A stretch of 64,000 nt of DNA from SPGG2 sp964194625 (GTDB lineage: Bacteria; Pseudomonadota; Gammaproteobacteria; Acidiferrobacterales; SPGG2): the NCBI GenBank assembly GCA_964194625.1, contig CAXMNC010000130.1:1-64000 (forward strand). Reading direction: 5' to 3'. Positions within the stretch are counted from its first letter, which is position 1, and each line of letters begins with the position of its first letter. The position numbers were made by a program, and so were the translations under genes. The notes beneath the pieces were generated by a model. It made no database searches. It saw nothing but the letters and a program-made list of their open reading frames with translations, and had not been told where the DNA came from. Positions 15,833 to 24,536 of this stretch are shown here, piece after piece.

Positions 15833-17009
15833 CTACAGTTGGGCGCCAACCCGAGGTCGCGCGTCACCACCAGACCCCGAGGGCCAGAGGTATCGCGAGA
15901 CGGTCAGGGTAACGTTAGTCGGATCGGTCGTCGACCTGTTCCTCAGTATCGTCAAGATCACCGTCGGCTTTTTCGCTCGTTCACATGCCCTCATCGCCGA
16001 CGGCATTCATTCACTTTCGGATCTCGCCACCGACGCGATAGTGATTTACGCCGCCAAACATGGGAGTCGTGGCGCCGACGAAGAGCACCCTTACGGCCAC
16101 CGACGTATCGAAACCATGGCCACTGTCGGCCTCGGTATCGTATTGATTGCAACCGCGCTTGGTATCACCGTCGACGCCATTCGTCGGCTACTGCACCCCG
16201 AATTGCTGCTGGTCCCAGGGTCGTGGGCATTGGTGATCGCGATAGTGTCGATCATCACCAAAGAAGGTGTGTATCACTATACGATACGAGCGGCGAAGAA
16301 GCATCGGTCCGCCATATTACGTGCGAATGCCTGGCATAGCCGCACCGACGCCCTGTCTTCGGTAATCGTGGTCGTCGGTATCGCCGGTACCATGGTCGGT
16401 CTTCGTTACCTCGACGCGATCGCGGCTATCGGCGTCGCCTTGATGATTGCCAAGATTGGTTGGGATTTTGGTTGGCAGAGCGTGCGCGAACTTATCGATA
16501 CCGCGCTCGACCCCGACCGCGTGGATGCAATCCGACAAACAATCGAGGCGGTCGGCGGCGTTAAGGCCATGCACTTGTTGCGCAGTCGACGCATGGGCGA
16601 TGATGCGTTGGTGGATGTGCATATTCAAGTCGACCCGACGTTAAGCGTGTCGGAAGGACACCAAATCAGTGAGACGGTGCGTGCACAGTTGATCGATGAC
16701 ATCGAAGAAGTCAGCGACGTGATGGTGCACATCGACACCGAGGATGATGAAACATCAATTTCGACCGGCTCGCTGCCACTGCGCGGAGTCATACAGAAGC
16801 GACTGGACGACTATTTCCGCGATATCGAACCGGCGCAGTACATAGAAAAGACGACGCTGCACTACCTAGACGGCCATATACGCGTCGAGTTGTTACTGCC
16901 GTTAGAGGTGCTGCCGAATAAGGCGGCGGTGATGCCGTTGCGACGACGTTTTAATGAGGCGGTGGCATCGGATAGCGAAATTAGCAGCATCGAATTACGT
17001 TTTTACTAA
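15822..17009 (+). CDS. Cation diffusion facilitator (CDF) transporter
   Basis: About 395-residue CDF efflux protein with six predicted transmembrane helices, exporting Zn2+, Fe2+ or a similar divalent metal in exchange for protons. The metal site motifs are ADGIHSLSDL in TM2 and NAWHSRTDALSS in TM5. A cytoplasmic ferredoxin-like domain follows (VHIQVDP), and an additional C-terminal ~90-residue extension repeats that kind of fold (HIRVELLLPL). The TTG at 15822 lies eight bases after a GAGGT ribosome site; a TTG at 15813 is possible. It overlaps the end of the TusA gene, so the three genes form an operon. Metal specificity is not determined. Confidence 0.88.
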   Translation: MTDSYSWAPTRGRASPPDPEGQRYRETVRVTLVGSVVDLFLSIVKITVGFFARSHALIADGIHSLSDLATDAIVIYAAKHGSRGADEEHPYGHRRIETMATVGLGIVLIATALGITVDAIRRLLHPELLLVPGSWALVIAIVSIITKEGVYHYTIRAAKKHRSAILRANAWHSRTDALSSVIVVVGIAGTMVGLRYLDAIAAIGVALMIAKIGWDFGWQSVRELIDTALDPDRVDAIRQTIEAVGGVKAMHLLRSRRMGDDALVDVHIQVDPTLSVSEGHQISETVRAQLIDDIEEVSDVMVHIDTEDDETSISTGSLPLRGVIQKRLDDYFRDIEPAQYIEKTTLHYLDGHIRVELLLPLEVLPNKAAVMPLRRRFNEAVASDSEISSIELRFY

Positions 17010-17026
17010 CGCACCACTTTTGTGCA
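17010..17026 (+). promoter_or_regulatory. NtrC-binding site 1 upstream of glnA
   Basis: Matches the NtrC dyad TGCACC-N5-GGTGCA: GCACC and GTGCA half sites with seven bases between GCAC and GTGC. Located 32 bp (about three helical turns) from site 2, the spacing known from enteric glnA enhancers. Confidence 0.8.
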
Positions 17027-17041
17027 TAATAGCGGCCTGAT

Positions 17042-17058
17042 TGCACCACGCCAGTGCA
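17042..17058 (+). promoter_or_regulatory. NtrC-binding site 2 upstream of glnA
   Basis: TGCACC-N5-AGTGCA dyad, one mismatch to the NtrC consensus, in phase with site 1 and 64 bases before the sigma54 promoter. Confidence 0.85.
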
Positions 17059-17121
17059 TACCAGCATCGGCCAAGTATCCAACAGGCATTATAAATCAAC
17101 AACTTAAATAGAAATCGGGAC

Positions 17122-17137
17122 TGGCACAGTTCGTGCG
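17122..17137 (+). promoter_or_regulatory. Sigma54 promoter of glnA
   Basis: TGGCAC-N5-GTGC with GG and GC dinucleotides at the required 10-base separation (-24/-12). It precedes the glnA ATG by about 60 bases and would be activated by NtrC bound at the two upstream dyads. Confidence 0.85.
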
Positions 17138-17198
17138 ATAGCTATGCATCTTGGCGCTGCATGGGCAACGTCCCCAACCAACCCCGGAGGATTCACAA

Positions 17199-18608
17199 AT
17201 GGCTGCCGCTGATGTTTTTAAGATGATCAAGGACAACAACGTAAAGTTCGTCGACCTGCGTTTTACCGATACCAAAGGTAAGGAACAGCATGTGTCGGTA
17301 CCGGCGCATGTGGTCGATGAGACCATGATGGAAGACGGCAAAATGTTTGACGGCTCCAGCATCGCCGGTTGGAAGGGGATTAACGACTCCGACATGGTCC
17401 TCATGCCCGAACCCGAAAGCGCCGTGATGGACCCGTTCATGGAAGAACCGACTCTATTACTTCGCTGCGACATTCTGGAACCGACCACCATGCAGGGTTA
17501 CGAGCGTGATCCGCGAACCATCGCCAAACGGGCCGAGGCCTACCTGAAGAGTACCGGCGTCGCCGATACCGCGTACTTCGGGCCCGAGCCAGAGTTTTTT
17601 GTCTTTGATGATGTGCGTTGGGGCGCCGATATGAGCGGTAGTTTCTTCAAGGTCGATTCGGAGGAAGCGCAATGGAATTCTGAAAAGGCCTATGAAGGCG
17701 GCAATCTGGGTCATCGCCCATCCGTTAAGGGCGGCTATTTCCCGGTACCACCGGTGGACTCGCTGCAAGATATGCGTTCCGCCATGGCACTCGCGATGAC
17801 CGAGATGGGACTAACCGTCGAAGTCCATCACCACGAGGTGGCGACCGCAGGCCAGAACGAGATTGGCACCCGATTTGCGAGCCTCGTACGCAAAGCAGAT
17901 GAATTGCAGATTTTGAAGTATTGCGTGCACAACGTAGCCCATGCCTATGGCAAGACCTCGACCTTCATGCCGAAACCGCTGGTTGGCGATAACGGCAATG
18001 GCATGCACGTGCACCAATCCTTATCGAAGGGTGGCGAGAGTGTGTTTGCTGGCAATGAGTACGGCGGCTTAAGCCAAACTGCGCTCTATTACATAGGTGG
18101 CATCTTTAAGCATGCGCGCGCGCTGAATGCGCTTACCAACGCGACCACCAATAGCTACAAGCGGTTAGTGCCTGGCTTCGAGGCGCCGGTGTTGTTGGCG
18201 TATTCGGCCCGTAATCGGTCATCCGCGGTGCGAGTGCCACATGTAGCAAACCCGAAAGCGACGCGAGTGGAGGTCCGTTTTCCTGATTCGGCCGGTAATC
18301 CCTATTTCTCCTTTGCCGCTATGATGATGGCCGGTTTAGATGGTATCGAGAACAAGATCCTCCCCGGCGATCCGCTCGACAAGGACATGTACGACCTGCC
18401 ACCGGAAGAAGAGGCAAAGGTCGCCACCGTGTGCCATTCGCTCGACGGCGCGCTAGAAGCACTCGATGCCGATCGGGACTTCCTCAAGGCCGGCGGCGTG
18501 TTTACTGACGACGTCATCGACGCCTACATCAGCTTGAAAATAGAGGAGGTCACGCGTGTGCGTATGACCACCCATCCGATCGAGTTCGAAATGTACTACA
18601 GCCTTTAA
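17199..18608 (+). CDS. glnA: Type I glutamine synthetase
   Basis: 469-residue glutamine synthetase, forming glutamine from glutamate, ammonia and ATP in the cytoplasmic dodecamer. The start ATG follows a CGGAGG ribosome site (about 17184-17190). Signature regions are FDGSSIAGW, the EPEFFVFD and HHEVATAGQNEIG metal/substrate motifs, the NGMHVHQS segment and VRVPH. Tyr398 in DMYDLPPEE is the adenylylation site of the GSI-beta type. Upstream are two NtrC dyads and a sigma54 promoter; downstream come a terminator and ntrBC. Regulation by the NtrBC circuit and by adenylylation is therefore likely. Confidence 0.98.
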   Translation: MAAADVFKMIKDNNVKFVDLRFTDTKGKEQHVSVPAHVVDETMMEDGKMFDGSSIAGWKGINDSDMVLMPEPESAVMDPFMEEPTLLLRCDILEPTTMQGYERDPRTIAKRAEAYLKSTGVADTAYFGPEPEFFVFDDVRWGADMSGSFFKVDSEEAQWNSEKAYEGGNLGHRPSVKGGYFPVPPVDSLQDMRSAMALAMTEMGLTVEVHHHEVATAGQNEIGTRFASLVRKADELQILKYCVHNVAHAYGKTSTFMPKPLVGDNGNGMHVHQSLSKGGESVFAGNEYGGLSQTALYYIGGIFKHARALNALTNATTNSYKRLVPGFEAPVLLAYSARNRSSAVRVPHVANPKATRVEVRFPDSAGNPYFSFAAMMMAGLDGIENKILPGDPLDKDMYDLPPEEEAKVATVCHSLDGALEALDADRDFLKAGGVFTDDVIDAYISLKIEEVTRVRMTTHPIEFEMYYSL

Positions 18609-18636
18609 AGGACATCGGTATCACTAGACATTACGT

Positions 18637-18668
18637 AACGCCCGCAGGCGATCTGGGGGCGTTTTTTT
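18637..18668 (+). terminator. glnA terminator
   Basis: 7-bp stem AACGCCC/GGGCGTT followed by seven T. It sits between glnA and ntrB and would limit read-through so that ntrBC levels stay below glnA. Confidence 0.85.
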
Positions 18669-18684
18669 GACCGCCTGGCTTTTT

Positions 18685-18701
18685 TGCACTATTTTGGTGC
18701 A
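18685..18701 (+). promoter_or_regulatory. NtrC-binding site upstream of ntrB
   Basis: TGCACT-ATTTT-GGTGCA, a near-perfect NtrC dyad immediately after the glnA terminator. In enteric bacteria an operator in the same place represses the glnL (ntrB) promoter; the same autoregulation is inferred here. Confidence 0.88.
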
Positions 18702-18770
18702 GAATCCATAGCCCCAAGAGGAGACTCTTAACTTTTTCTTTTCAAAAGCAAAACGGCTGGACTGAGGCCT

Positions 18771-19832
18771 ATGTCGTCGGAAATCGAGGGCCAAATTCTC
18801 GACAATCTCACCACAGCGGTGCTGGCACTGGACCGTGGGTTGCGACCTATCGCCATCAATCCCGCCACCGAGACCTTGCTCCAGTTAAGCGCCAAGAAAG
18901 TGCTTGGCCAGCCACTGCCTGAGTGCCTACCTAATAACCGGCCGTTGATGCAGGCCCTGGAGCAGGTACTGAGCGACGGCAACGCACTTACCACCCGTGG
19001 TATTCAGCTGGTACTTGCCAATGACCAAGGGGTAACGGTTGATTGTACCGTATCGCGGTTGGCCGATGATGATGACAACAGTCCATTGCTGGTGGAGCTA
19101 TCGCATGTAAACCGCCTGTTGCGGTTAGCCAAAGACGAAAAGATGTTTCGACGCCAGAACGCCAATCGTGCTGTATTAAACGGACTCGCACATGAAATCA
19201 AAAACCCACTCGGCGGGTTGCGCGGTGCGGCGCAGCTGCTGGAGCGAGAGCTTCACGACGAATCTCTGAAAGAGTACACAAACATCATCATTCATGAGGC
19301 CGATCGGTTACGCAACTTGGTCGACCGCATGGTCGGGCCGAATCGACCCATCGAGCGGCGCCCGACTAATCTTCACGCCGTCCTTGAACACGTGCGCAAC
19401 CTAGTGTTAGCGGAGATACCGGAGGGCATCACTATCGAACGCGACTACGACCCAAGTCTGCCGAACCTCATCGGCGACTCGGCCCAGCTCATTCAGGCTA
19501 CTTTGAATATTACTCGCAATGCGGCAGAGGCATTGGACGGTCAGGGTGTTATCCAGTTGCGCACCGGCATCGAGCGGCAATTCACGATCGGACAGAAGTG
19601 TCATCGCCTGGTACTGCGAGCGGACGTCGAAGACAATGGCCCCGGCATCCCCGATGATTTGATCGATAGCATTTTCTACCCGATGGTAACGGCAAGACCG
19701 GAAGGCACCGGTCTCGGATTGTCCATCGCCCAGGACATTATCAATAAGCACGGCGGTTTGATTGAGTGTACGAGCCAACCGAAGCAAACCATTTTCAGTA
19801 TCTACCTACCGTTGGAGAGCAAAGATGGATAG
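18771..19832 (+). CDS. ntrB: Nitrogen regulation sensor kinase NtrB
   Basis: 353-residue cytoplasmic histidine kinase/phosphatase that phosphorylates NtrC under nitrogen limitation and is controlled by PII. An N-terminal PAS-like domain (about 5-115) is followed by the dimerisation box GLAHEIKNPLGGLRGAAQLL with His141, and a HATPase domain with NAAEAL, EDNGPGIPD and GTGLGLSIAQ. No membrane helix is seen. The 3' end overlaps ntrC by eight bases. It is preceded by an NtrC dyad. Length matches GlnL/NtrB proteins. Confidence 0.95.
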   Translation: MSSEIEGQILDNLTTAVLALDRGLRPIAINPATETLLQLSAKKVLGQPLPECLPNNRPLMQALEQVLSDGNALTTRGIQLVLANDQGVTVDCTVSRLADDDDNSPLLVELSHVNRLLRLAKDEKMFRRQNANRAVLNGLAHEIKNPLGGLRGAAQLLERELHDESLKEYTNIIIHEADRLRNLVDRMVGPNRPIERRPTNLHAVLEHVRNLVLAEIPEGITIERDYDPSLPNLIGDSAQLIQATLNITRNAAEALDGQGVIQLRTGIERQFTIGQKCHRLVLRADVEDNGPGIPDDLIDSIFYPMVTARPEGTGLGLSIAQDIINKHGGLIECTSQPKQTIFSIYLPLESKDG

Positions 19833-21234
19833 GCCAGATCTCGTTTGGGTCATCGATGATGACCGTTCTATTCGTTGGGTGCTTGAGAAGGCGCTACAGG
19901 GCGCGGGTATGTCGGTACGGTGTCTGCCCTCGGCCGAGAATGTATCGCATCTGCTCGAGCGCGAGCGCCCTAATGTCATTATCACGGATATCCGTATGCC
20001 AGGTACGAGTGGACTCGATTTGCTGGACATCATAAAAGCCAGGGCCCCCGATATACCCATTATCGTAATTACGGCGCATACGGATTTGGATAGTGCCGTC
20101 GCTTCCTACCGTGGTGGCGCATTCGAATACCTACCCAAACCGTTCGACATCGACGAGGCGGTCAGCCTTACCCGGCGGGCACTGGAGTATCAACGCCCAC
20201 AACCGTCCACCGCCAATCGCGGCCCAGGACCTACGGCAACCGAAATCATCGGCAAGGCACCGGCGATGCAGGACGTATTTCGGGCCATTGGTCGACTTGC
20301 CCAGGCGCACTTTAATGTACTGATCAGTGGCGAGTCGGGGACTGGCAAAGAATTAGTGGCGCGCGCGTTACACAACAATAGTCCGCGTGCTAGTCGCCCG
20401 TTTGTGGTGATTAACACGGCGGCTATTTCAAGGGAGCTATTGGAGTCGGAATTTTTTGGCCATGAGCGCGGCGCCTTTACCGGCGCCCACAGCCAACGAC
20501 AGGGCCGGTTTGAGCAAGCCCATGACGGCACACTTTTCCTGGATGAAATCGGCGACATGCCATTGGAATTACAGACGCGGCTATTGCGCGTGCTCGCAGA
20601 TGGACAGTTCTATCGTGTTGGTGGCCACGAACAAATCGAGACCGACGTGCGCATCATAGCCGCCACTAATCAGGACTTAGGAAAAAAAGTATCGTTGGGG
20701 CAGTATCGAGAAGATCTGTTTCATCGGCTCAACGTAATCCATATTCATTTGCCGGCACTACGAGAACGACGGGAAGACGTCCCGGCCCTGCTCAAATACT
20801 TCCTCAAGAAATCGGCTGAAGAACTTGGCGTTGCGCCCAAGCGGCTTACGTCCGAAGCTGAGAGCCATGCATGTCAGCTGCCTTGGCCCGGTAACGTACG
20901 TCAGCTCGAAAACACCTGTCGCTGGCTAACCGTGATGTCACCCGCACAGACCATCCGTCTCGATGAGCTGCCGGCCGAACTGTATCAGCGAGAAAGCAGA
21001 GGTCAGGAGGCTAACGACTGGGAAAAGAGCCTGCGCGATATCGCAAGACAATCACTGGCGCGTGGCGAGTCAAGAATTTTCAAGGATTTAAACACTCGGT
21101 TCGAGCGCATACTCATCGAAGCTGCACTCAAACATACAAGCGGCAGAAAACAAGACGCAGCACAAAGACTGGGACTTGGGAGAAACACTCTGACTCGCAA
21201 ACTCAAAGAGCTTGGCATGTCGGATGCACGCTAG
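19825..21234 (+). CDS. ntrC: Nitrogen regulation response regulator NtrC
   Basis: 469-residue sigma54-dependent activator. The receiver domain has the acidic pocket DDD (11-13) and phospho-acceptor Asp55 in ITDIRMPG. The AAA+ domain shows GESGTGKE (Walker A), ERGAFTGA (sigma54-contact loop) and LFLDEIGDMP (Walker B). The C-terminal Fis-type HTH ends in QRLGLGRNTLTRKLKELG. The ATG overlaps the end of ntrB, which gives coupled translation. It should bind the three dyads seen in this window (17010, 17042, 18685) and activate glnA from the sigma54 promoter. Confidence 0.97.
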   Translation: MDRPDLVWVIDDDRSIRWVLEKALQGAGMSVRCLPSAENVSHLLERERPNVIITDIRMPGTSGLDLLDIIKARAPDIPIIVITAHTDLDSAVASYRGGAFEYLPKPFDIDEAVSLTRRALEYQRPQPSTANRGPGPTATEIIGKAPAMQDVFRAIGRLAQAHFNVLISGESGTGKELVARALHNNSPRASRPFVVINTAAISRELLESEFFGHERGAFTGAHSQRQGRFEQAHDGTLFLDEIGDMPLELQTRLLRVLADGQFYRVGGHEQIETDVRIIAATNQDLGKKVSLGQYREDLFHRLNVIHIHLPALRERREDVPALLKYFLKKSAEELGVAPKRLTSEAESHACQLPWPGNVRQLENTCRWLTVMSPAQTIRLDELPAELYQRESRGQEANDWEKSLRDIARQSLARGESRIFKDLNTRFERILIEAALKHTSGRKQDAAQRLGLGRNTLTRKLKELGMSDAR

Positions 21235-21393
21235 TTGGTCGTGGACTGGCTACGCCATTCCTGTATACGCACGTCGTTGCGTCTCTGCGTCAGCCATTTG
21301 ATGTGCGCGAGACATCACTAAACGTCAACTATACTAAGGCTATCGTCTTTACCTTGTACCAGCAGACGCACGCTATCCGTCGTCACGATCACC

Positions 21394-21942
21394 ATGTCCG
21401 AAATCGTTGTTGTCTTACTCATAGCCATCACTGTATGGGGTATCCTGATCTACAATCGCCTAGTGCGCGACAAGAATCGGGCGCTGGCTGCTTGGAGTGA
21501 TATCGACGTTCAACTCAAACGCCGTTATGACTTGATTCCTAAACTGATCGGCGCTGTCAAATAATACGCAAATCATGAACGCACGACTGTCGAGGCGATC
21601 ACTAAATTGCGGGTAGAAAGCGAACGGTCTGCGAGCATCAGTGAGCGTGGGCGGCTCGAGACCGACCTAAGTGATGGATTACACCGGCTGATTGCGGTGG
21701 CTGAAGACTACCCCGCGCTCAAAGCAAATGACAATTTCCTGGCGTCGCAACGGGATCTGACGTACGTAGAGAACCACGTTCAATATGCACGCCGCTACTA
21801 TAATGGCGCGGTGAGGAATTTGAACACGCGTATCGATTCATTCCCCGACTTGTTGGTGGCAAATACATTTAGGTTTCAGCCACCCGATTACTTCGAACTG
21901 AACTCACCGAGAGAATCCCAGTCACTGGAGCTCGGCGCATGA
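21394..21942 (+). pseudogene. LemA-family protein interrupted by a nonsense codon
   Basis: Reading one frame from the ATG at 21394 gives a full LemA protein: an N-terminal TM helix, then NRLVRDKNRALAAWSDIDVQ, RYDLIPKLIGAVK, a stop, and YANHERTTVEAITKL continuing to FELNSPRESQSLE. The TAA at 21562-21564 occupies the place where relatives have Gln (CAA to TAA is one change). The remaining frame is intact over about 125 codons, so the lesion is recent or a sequencing error. It overlaps the downstream DUF2207 gene by four bases, the usual lemA-DUF2207 pairing. Confidence 0.85.
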
Positions 21943-22613
21943 ATATCGCACGCACTGGCTTGTTATTGCTATTGTTTTTCGCCAGCACGGCACCGGCCGA
22001 CGAACGCATCCTTGCCTATGACAGCAACATCAAAGTTCACCCTGATGCCAGCGTGACGGTCATCGAGACGATACGCGTGCGGGCGGAGGGTAAGCAGATT
22101 AAACGTGGTATTTATCGAGATTTCGCTACTGACTACAAAGATCGTTTGGGTAATCGATACCAAGTGGAATTCGAGATCCTCTCTGCGCGCAAAGATGGGC
22201 AACCTGAGCCGTTCGATACAAAACGGCTTAAAAACGGCGTACGTACCTATATAGGCGCCAACAACGTGCTTCTGCGGCCCGGCGAGTACACCTACACGCT
22301 GGCATACAGAACAACTCGCCAGCTAGGGTTCTTCCATGACCACGACGAACTCTACTGGAACGTCACCGGTGATGGCTGGGCATTTCCTATTGACTATGCA
22401 AGCGCGAGCGTGACTCTCCCCGCATCCATACCTGGCTCCGAAATGTCGGTTGAAGGTTACACTGGGCGGTACGGTGAAAAAGGTCAGGACTACGAGGCAC
22501 GGATTAATGACGAGGGTGTGGCCGAGTTCGAGACTACCCGTACGTTGGCGCGAAACGAAGGCCTGACCATTGTCATTACCTGGCCCAAGGGCTACGTCAC
22601 CGCCCCTCGGTAA
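21939..22613 (+). CDS. DUF2207 protein, C-terminally truncated
   Basis: 224-residue exported protein: a signal peptide (about 1-21, ending APA) and the N-terminal extracytoplasmic domain of DUF2207 membrane proteins (VHPDASVTVIETIRV, KRGIYRDF, LYWNVTGDGWAFPI). Family members usually run to about 550-650 residues, with transmembrane helices and a Gly-rich tail after a WPKGYV-like strand. Here the frame stops just after that strand, and a thioesterase gene follows 13 bases later, so the membrane half is deleted. With the neighbouring lemA broken too, this locus is probably decaying. The start overlaps lemA (ATGA-like coupling). Confidence 0.8.
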   Translation: MNIARTGLLLLLFFASTAPADERILAYDSNIKVHPDASVTVIETIRVRAEGKQIKRGIYRDFATDYKDRLGNRYQVEFEILSARKDGQPEPFDTKRLKNGVRTYIGANNVLLRPGEYTYTLAYRTTRQLGFFHDHDELYWNVTGDGWAFPIDYASASVTLPASIPGSEMSVEGYTGRYGEKGQDYEARINDEGVAEFETTRTLARNEGLTIVITWPKGYVTAPR

Positions 22614-22626
22614 AGCGGCTCGCCTG

Positions 22627-23067
22627 ATGACGCTTGCAGACAACGAAACCCGCGATCGCTTTCGGCACTTTCTGACCATTCCTACTCGTTGGATGGACAA
22701 TGATGTCTATGGTCACGTCAACAACGTCACCTATTACTCTTACTTCGACACAGTGATTAATCAGTATCTGATAAGCGAGGGTGGTCTTGATGTCAACCAA
22801 GGGGAAGTGATTGGGATTGCGGCCGAAAGTCTATGTCGCTTCCAACGTGCATTCACCTTTCCCGAGGTGGTCGAAGCCGGCCTTAGAGTTAGTCACATAG
22901 GAAACTCCAGCGTGCGCTATGAGATTGGCCTATTCCACGAAGGCGAACATGACGCAGCGGCAGCGGGCTATTTCGTGCATGTGTTTGTGGACCGCAGTTC
23001 GCGCACGCCGGTGGCCATACCGGCTGCAATTCGCGCTGCCCTCACACCCTTATCTATCGCGGATTAA
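22627..23067 (+). CDS. Acyl-CoA thioesterase, hot-dog fold
   Basis: 146-residue 4-hydroxybenzoyl-CoA-thioesterase/YbgC-type hot-dog protein that would hydrolyse acyl-CoA. The characteristic TRWMDNDVYGHVNNVTYYSYFDT contains the catalytic Asp and the HVNN motif; the later YEIGLF and GYFVHVFVD strands complete the fold. ATG 22627 is preferred because upstream residues do not fit the family. It lies directly after the truncated DUF2207 gene, probably through the deletion that removed the membrane half. Substrate unknown. Confidence 0.88.
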   Translation: MTLADNETRDRFRHFLTIPTRWMDNDVYGHVNNVTYYSYFDTVINQYLISEGGLDVNQGEVIGIAAESLCRFQRAFTFPEVVEAGLRVSHIGNSSVRYEIGLFHEGEHDAAAAGYFVHVFVDRSSRTPVAIPAAIRAALTPLSIAD

Positions 23068-23070
23068 ACC

Positions 23071-23268
23071 CTACAGGTTAAGCCGGGCCACATCGAGCAG
23101 ATCATATTCTTCGGGCTTAGACGCAAGGCCTCGATTGCATTTTTGATCCTGTTTCTGGTAGGCACAGGACTGTATTCGATCCCCTTGGCCGATCAGCTCT
23201 TGCAGCGCTGACGTCGGTTTTTCTAAAGTGTATGCTGGACTACCAAGCGCCAGGTTAGGCGACCACAT
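23071..23268 (-). CDS. Hypothetical small protein
   Basis: A 65-residue minus-strand frame between the thioesterase (convergent) and DUF924 (divergent). It begins MWSPNLALGSPAYTLEK and has a polar, protein-like composition with two Cys, unlike the frames shadowing real genes. I recognise no family, and there is no clear ribosome site. It fills an otherwise empty 211-base gap, which is the main reason to list it. Confidence 0.35.
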   Translation of the reverse strand: MWSPNLALGSPAYTLEKPTSALQELIGQGDRIQSCAYQKQDQKCNRGLASKPEEYDLLDVARLNL

Positions 23269-23278
23269 TAATTTGTGA

Positions 23279-23887
23279 ATGACACGAATAGAAGAAATAC
23301 TCTCGTTTTGGTTCGGTGAGATCGACGCTGACGGCTTAGCGAAGCAAGAGCAGGTGAAGCGTTGGTTCCGAACAAGTACTGAAACCGATAAATTGATTCG
23401 CGAGCGCTTCGAATCAGACTTGCAAAAGGCAATCCAAGGGCAGCTCACGTCGTGGGAACAGTATCCGCGAGGCCGGCTGGCATTGATCGTGTTGCTCGAT
23501 CAATTCTCACGCAATATCTACCGCGGCACAGCGCAGGCTTTCGCTCAGGATGAGCTGGCGTTGTCGCTGTGCTTACAGGGCATTGACATCGGCCATGACC
23601 TCGCGTTGCGACCGATCGAACGAACCTTCTATTACTTGCCGATGGAACACACGGAGAACTTGGAGATACAAGATAAATGTGTTCAACACTACGAACAGCT
23701 GGTGACATCAGTGCCGCCGGCAACAGCCAAGAAACTTCAGTCTTCGCTCGATTACGTCATTAGCCACCGACATATCATCGCCCGCTTCGGTCGCTTCCCT
23801 CACCGAAACAAGCTGTTGGGACGCGCATCGACAGCAGCAGAACGCGAGTATTTGTCCCAGGGCGGGGCTACCTTCGGACAAAAGTAG
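23279..23887 (+). CDS. DUF924 family protein
   Basis: 202-residue all-alpha protein of the DUF924/YfbU-unrelated TPR-like family. It shows the family landmarks ILSFWFGEI near the N terminus, KRWF, LIVLLDQFSRNIYRGTAQAFA, FYYLPMEHTENLEIQ and a C-terminal FGRFPHRNKLLGR. These proteins are widespread in proteobacteria, and I know of no established biochemical role. The ATG is the only suitable start. The gene is single, with a possible promoter in the 211-base gap that also holds the small minus-strand frame. Confidence 0.9.
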   Translation: MTRIEEILSFWFGEIDADGLAKQEQVKRWFRTSTETDKLIRERFESDLQKAIQGQLTSWEQYPRGRLALIVLLDQFSRNIYRGTAQAFAQDELALSLCLQGIDIGHDLALRPIERTFYYLPMEHTENLEIQDKCVQHYEQLVTSVPPATAKKLQSSLDYVISHRHIIARFGRFPHRNKLLGRASTAAEREYLSQGGATFGQK

Positions 23888-23927
23888 TCAATAGCTATAA
23901 CTTTGTACCGGCAATGACCCGCAACCC

Positions 23928-24536
23928 GTGAATACAGTAGCAGCGCTTGAACGATTCGATATCGACGAGATCTTGCGGCGATTAGCCTCAGTCGGTGCGA
24001 CGTCCGTCCCGTTTCTAAACGAAAACCTCAGGACTTCGTTGCTCAAGGAGGCCGCGGGCTACACCTACAAGCGTGAAGAGGAAATTGTAGGCAGTGGCGA
24101 TCGAACCGTAAGACAACAGGTGGGTTCGTTCGAGGACTTTACCGATAGCAGCGAGTTTGTCCGGGTGAGAACTTGTTTTGAGGATCTCGTATCTAGCGCC
24201 TTGGCGACCTTGCCTAGGTATCCATTTGCCACACCTTTTCGACTAAACTCGATGATACTCAATAGATATGAAGCAGGATCCTTGGGGATAACACCCCATA
24301 GGGACCTCGCACGCTACATAAACTTAATTGGCATTGTCGTAATCGGCGGCAGTGGCCGATTCCAAGTATGCTCGGGTCGAAGCGCTAGAGGTGCAACCGA
24401 GATTATGGCCCCACCCGGTCACGTCATCCTGATGCGGGCACCGGGGTTTCCCGGCGCAGCCGACAGACCATTTCATTGCGTCAGCGATATTCGGGAATCG
24501 AGATACACGTTGGTGCTACGACAGCGACGCCCATAG
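23928..24536 (+). CDS. 2-oxoglutarate/Fe(II)-dependent oxygenase-like protein
   Basis: 202-residue double-stranded beta-helix protein. Candidate Fe(II) ligands are the His and Asp of ITPHRDLARYINLIG and a distal His in RPFHCVSDI. The 2-oxoglutarate-binding Arg is probably in ESRYTLVLRQR, and an NSMILNRYEAGSLG strand precedes the HxD, as in AlkB- and prolyl-hydroxylase-like enzymes. Substrate (nucleic acid, protein or small molecule) unknown. Translation appears to begin at the GTG at 23928. It stands alone on the plus strand after DUF924. Confidence 0.72.
   Translation: MNTVAALERFDIDEILRRLASVGATSVPFLNENLRTSLLKEAAGYTYKREEEIVGSGDRTVRQQVGSFEDFTDSSEFVRVRTCFEDLVSSALATLPRYPFATPFRLNSMILNRYEAGSLGITPHRDLARYINLIGIVVIGGSGRFQVCSGRSARGATEIMAPPGHVILMRAPGFPGAADRPFHCVSDIRESRYTLVLRQRRP

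Noticed and set aside
21562..21564. Recoding (selenocysteine or pyrrolysine) of the stop in lemA
   Set aside because: TAA is not used for either and the position is Gln in relatives; nonsense mutation or read error is simpler.
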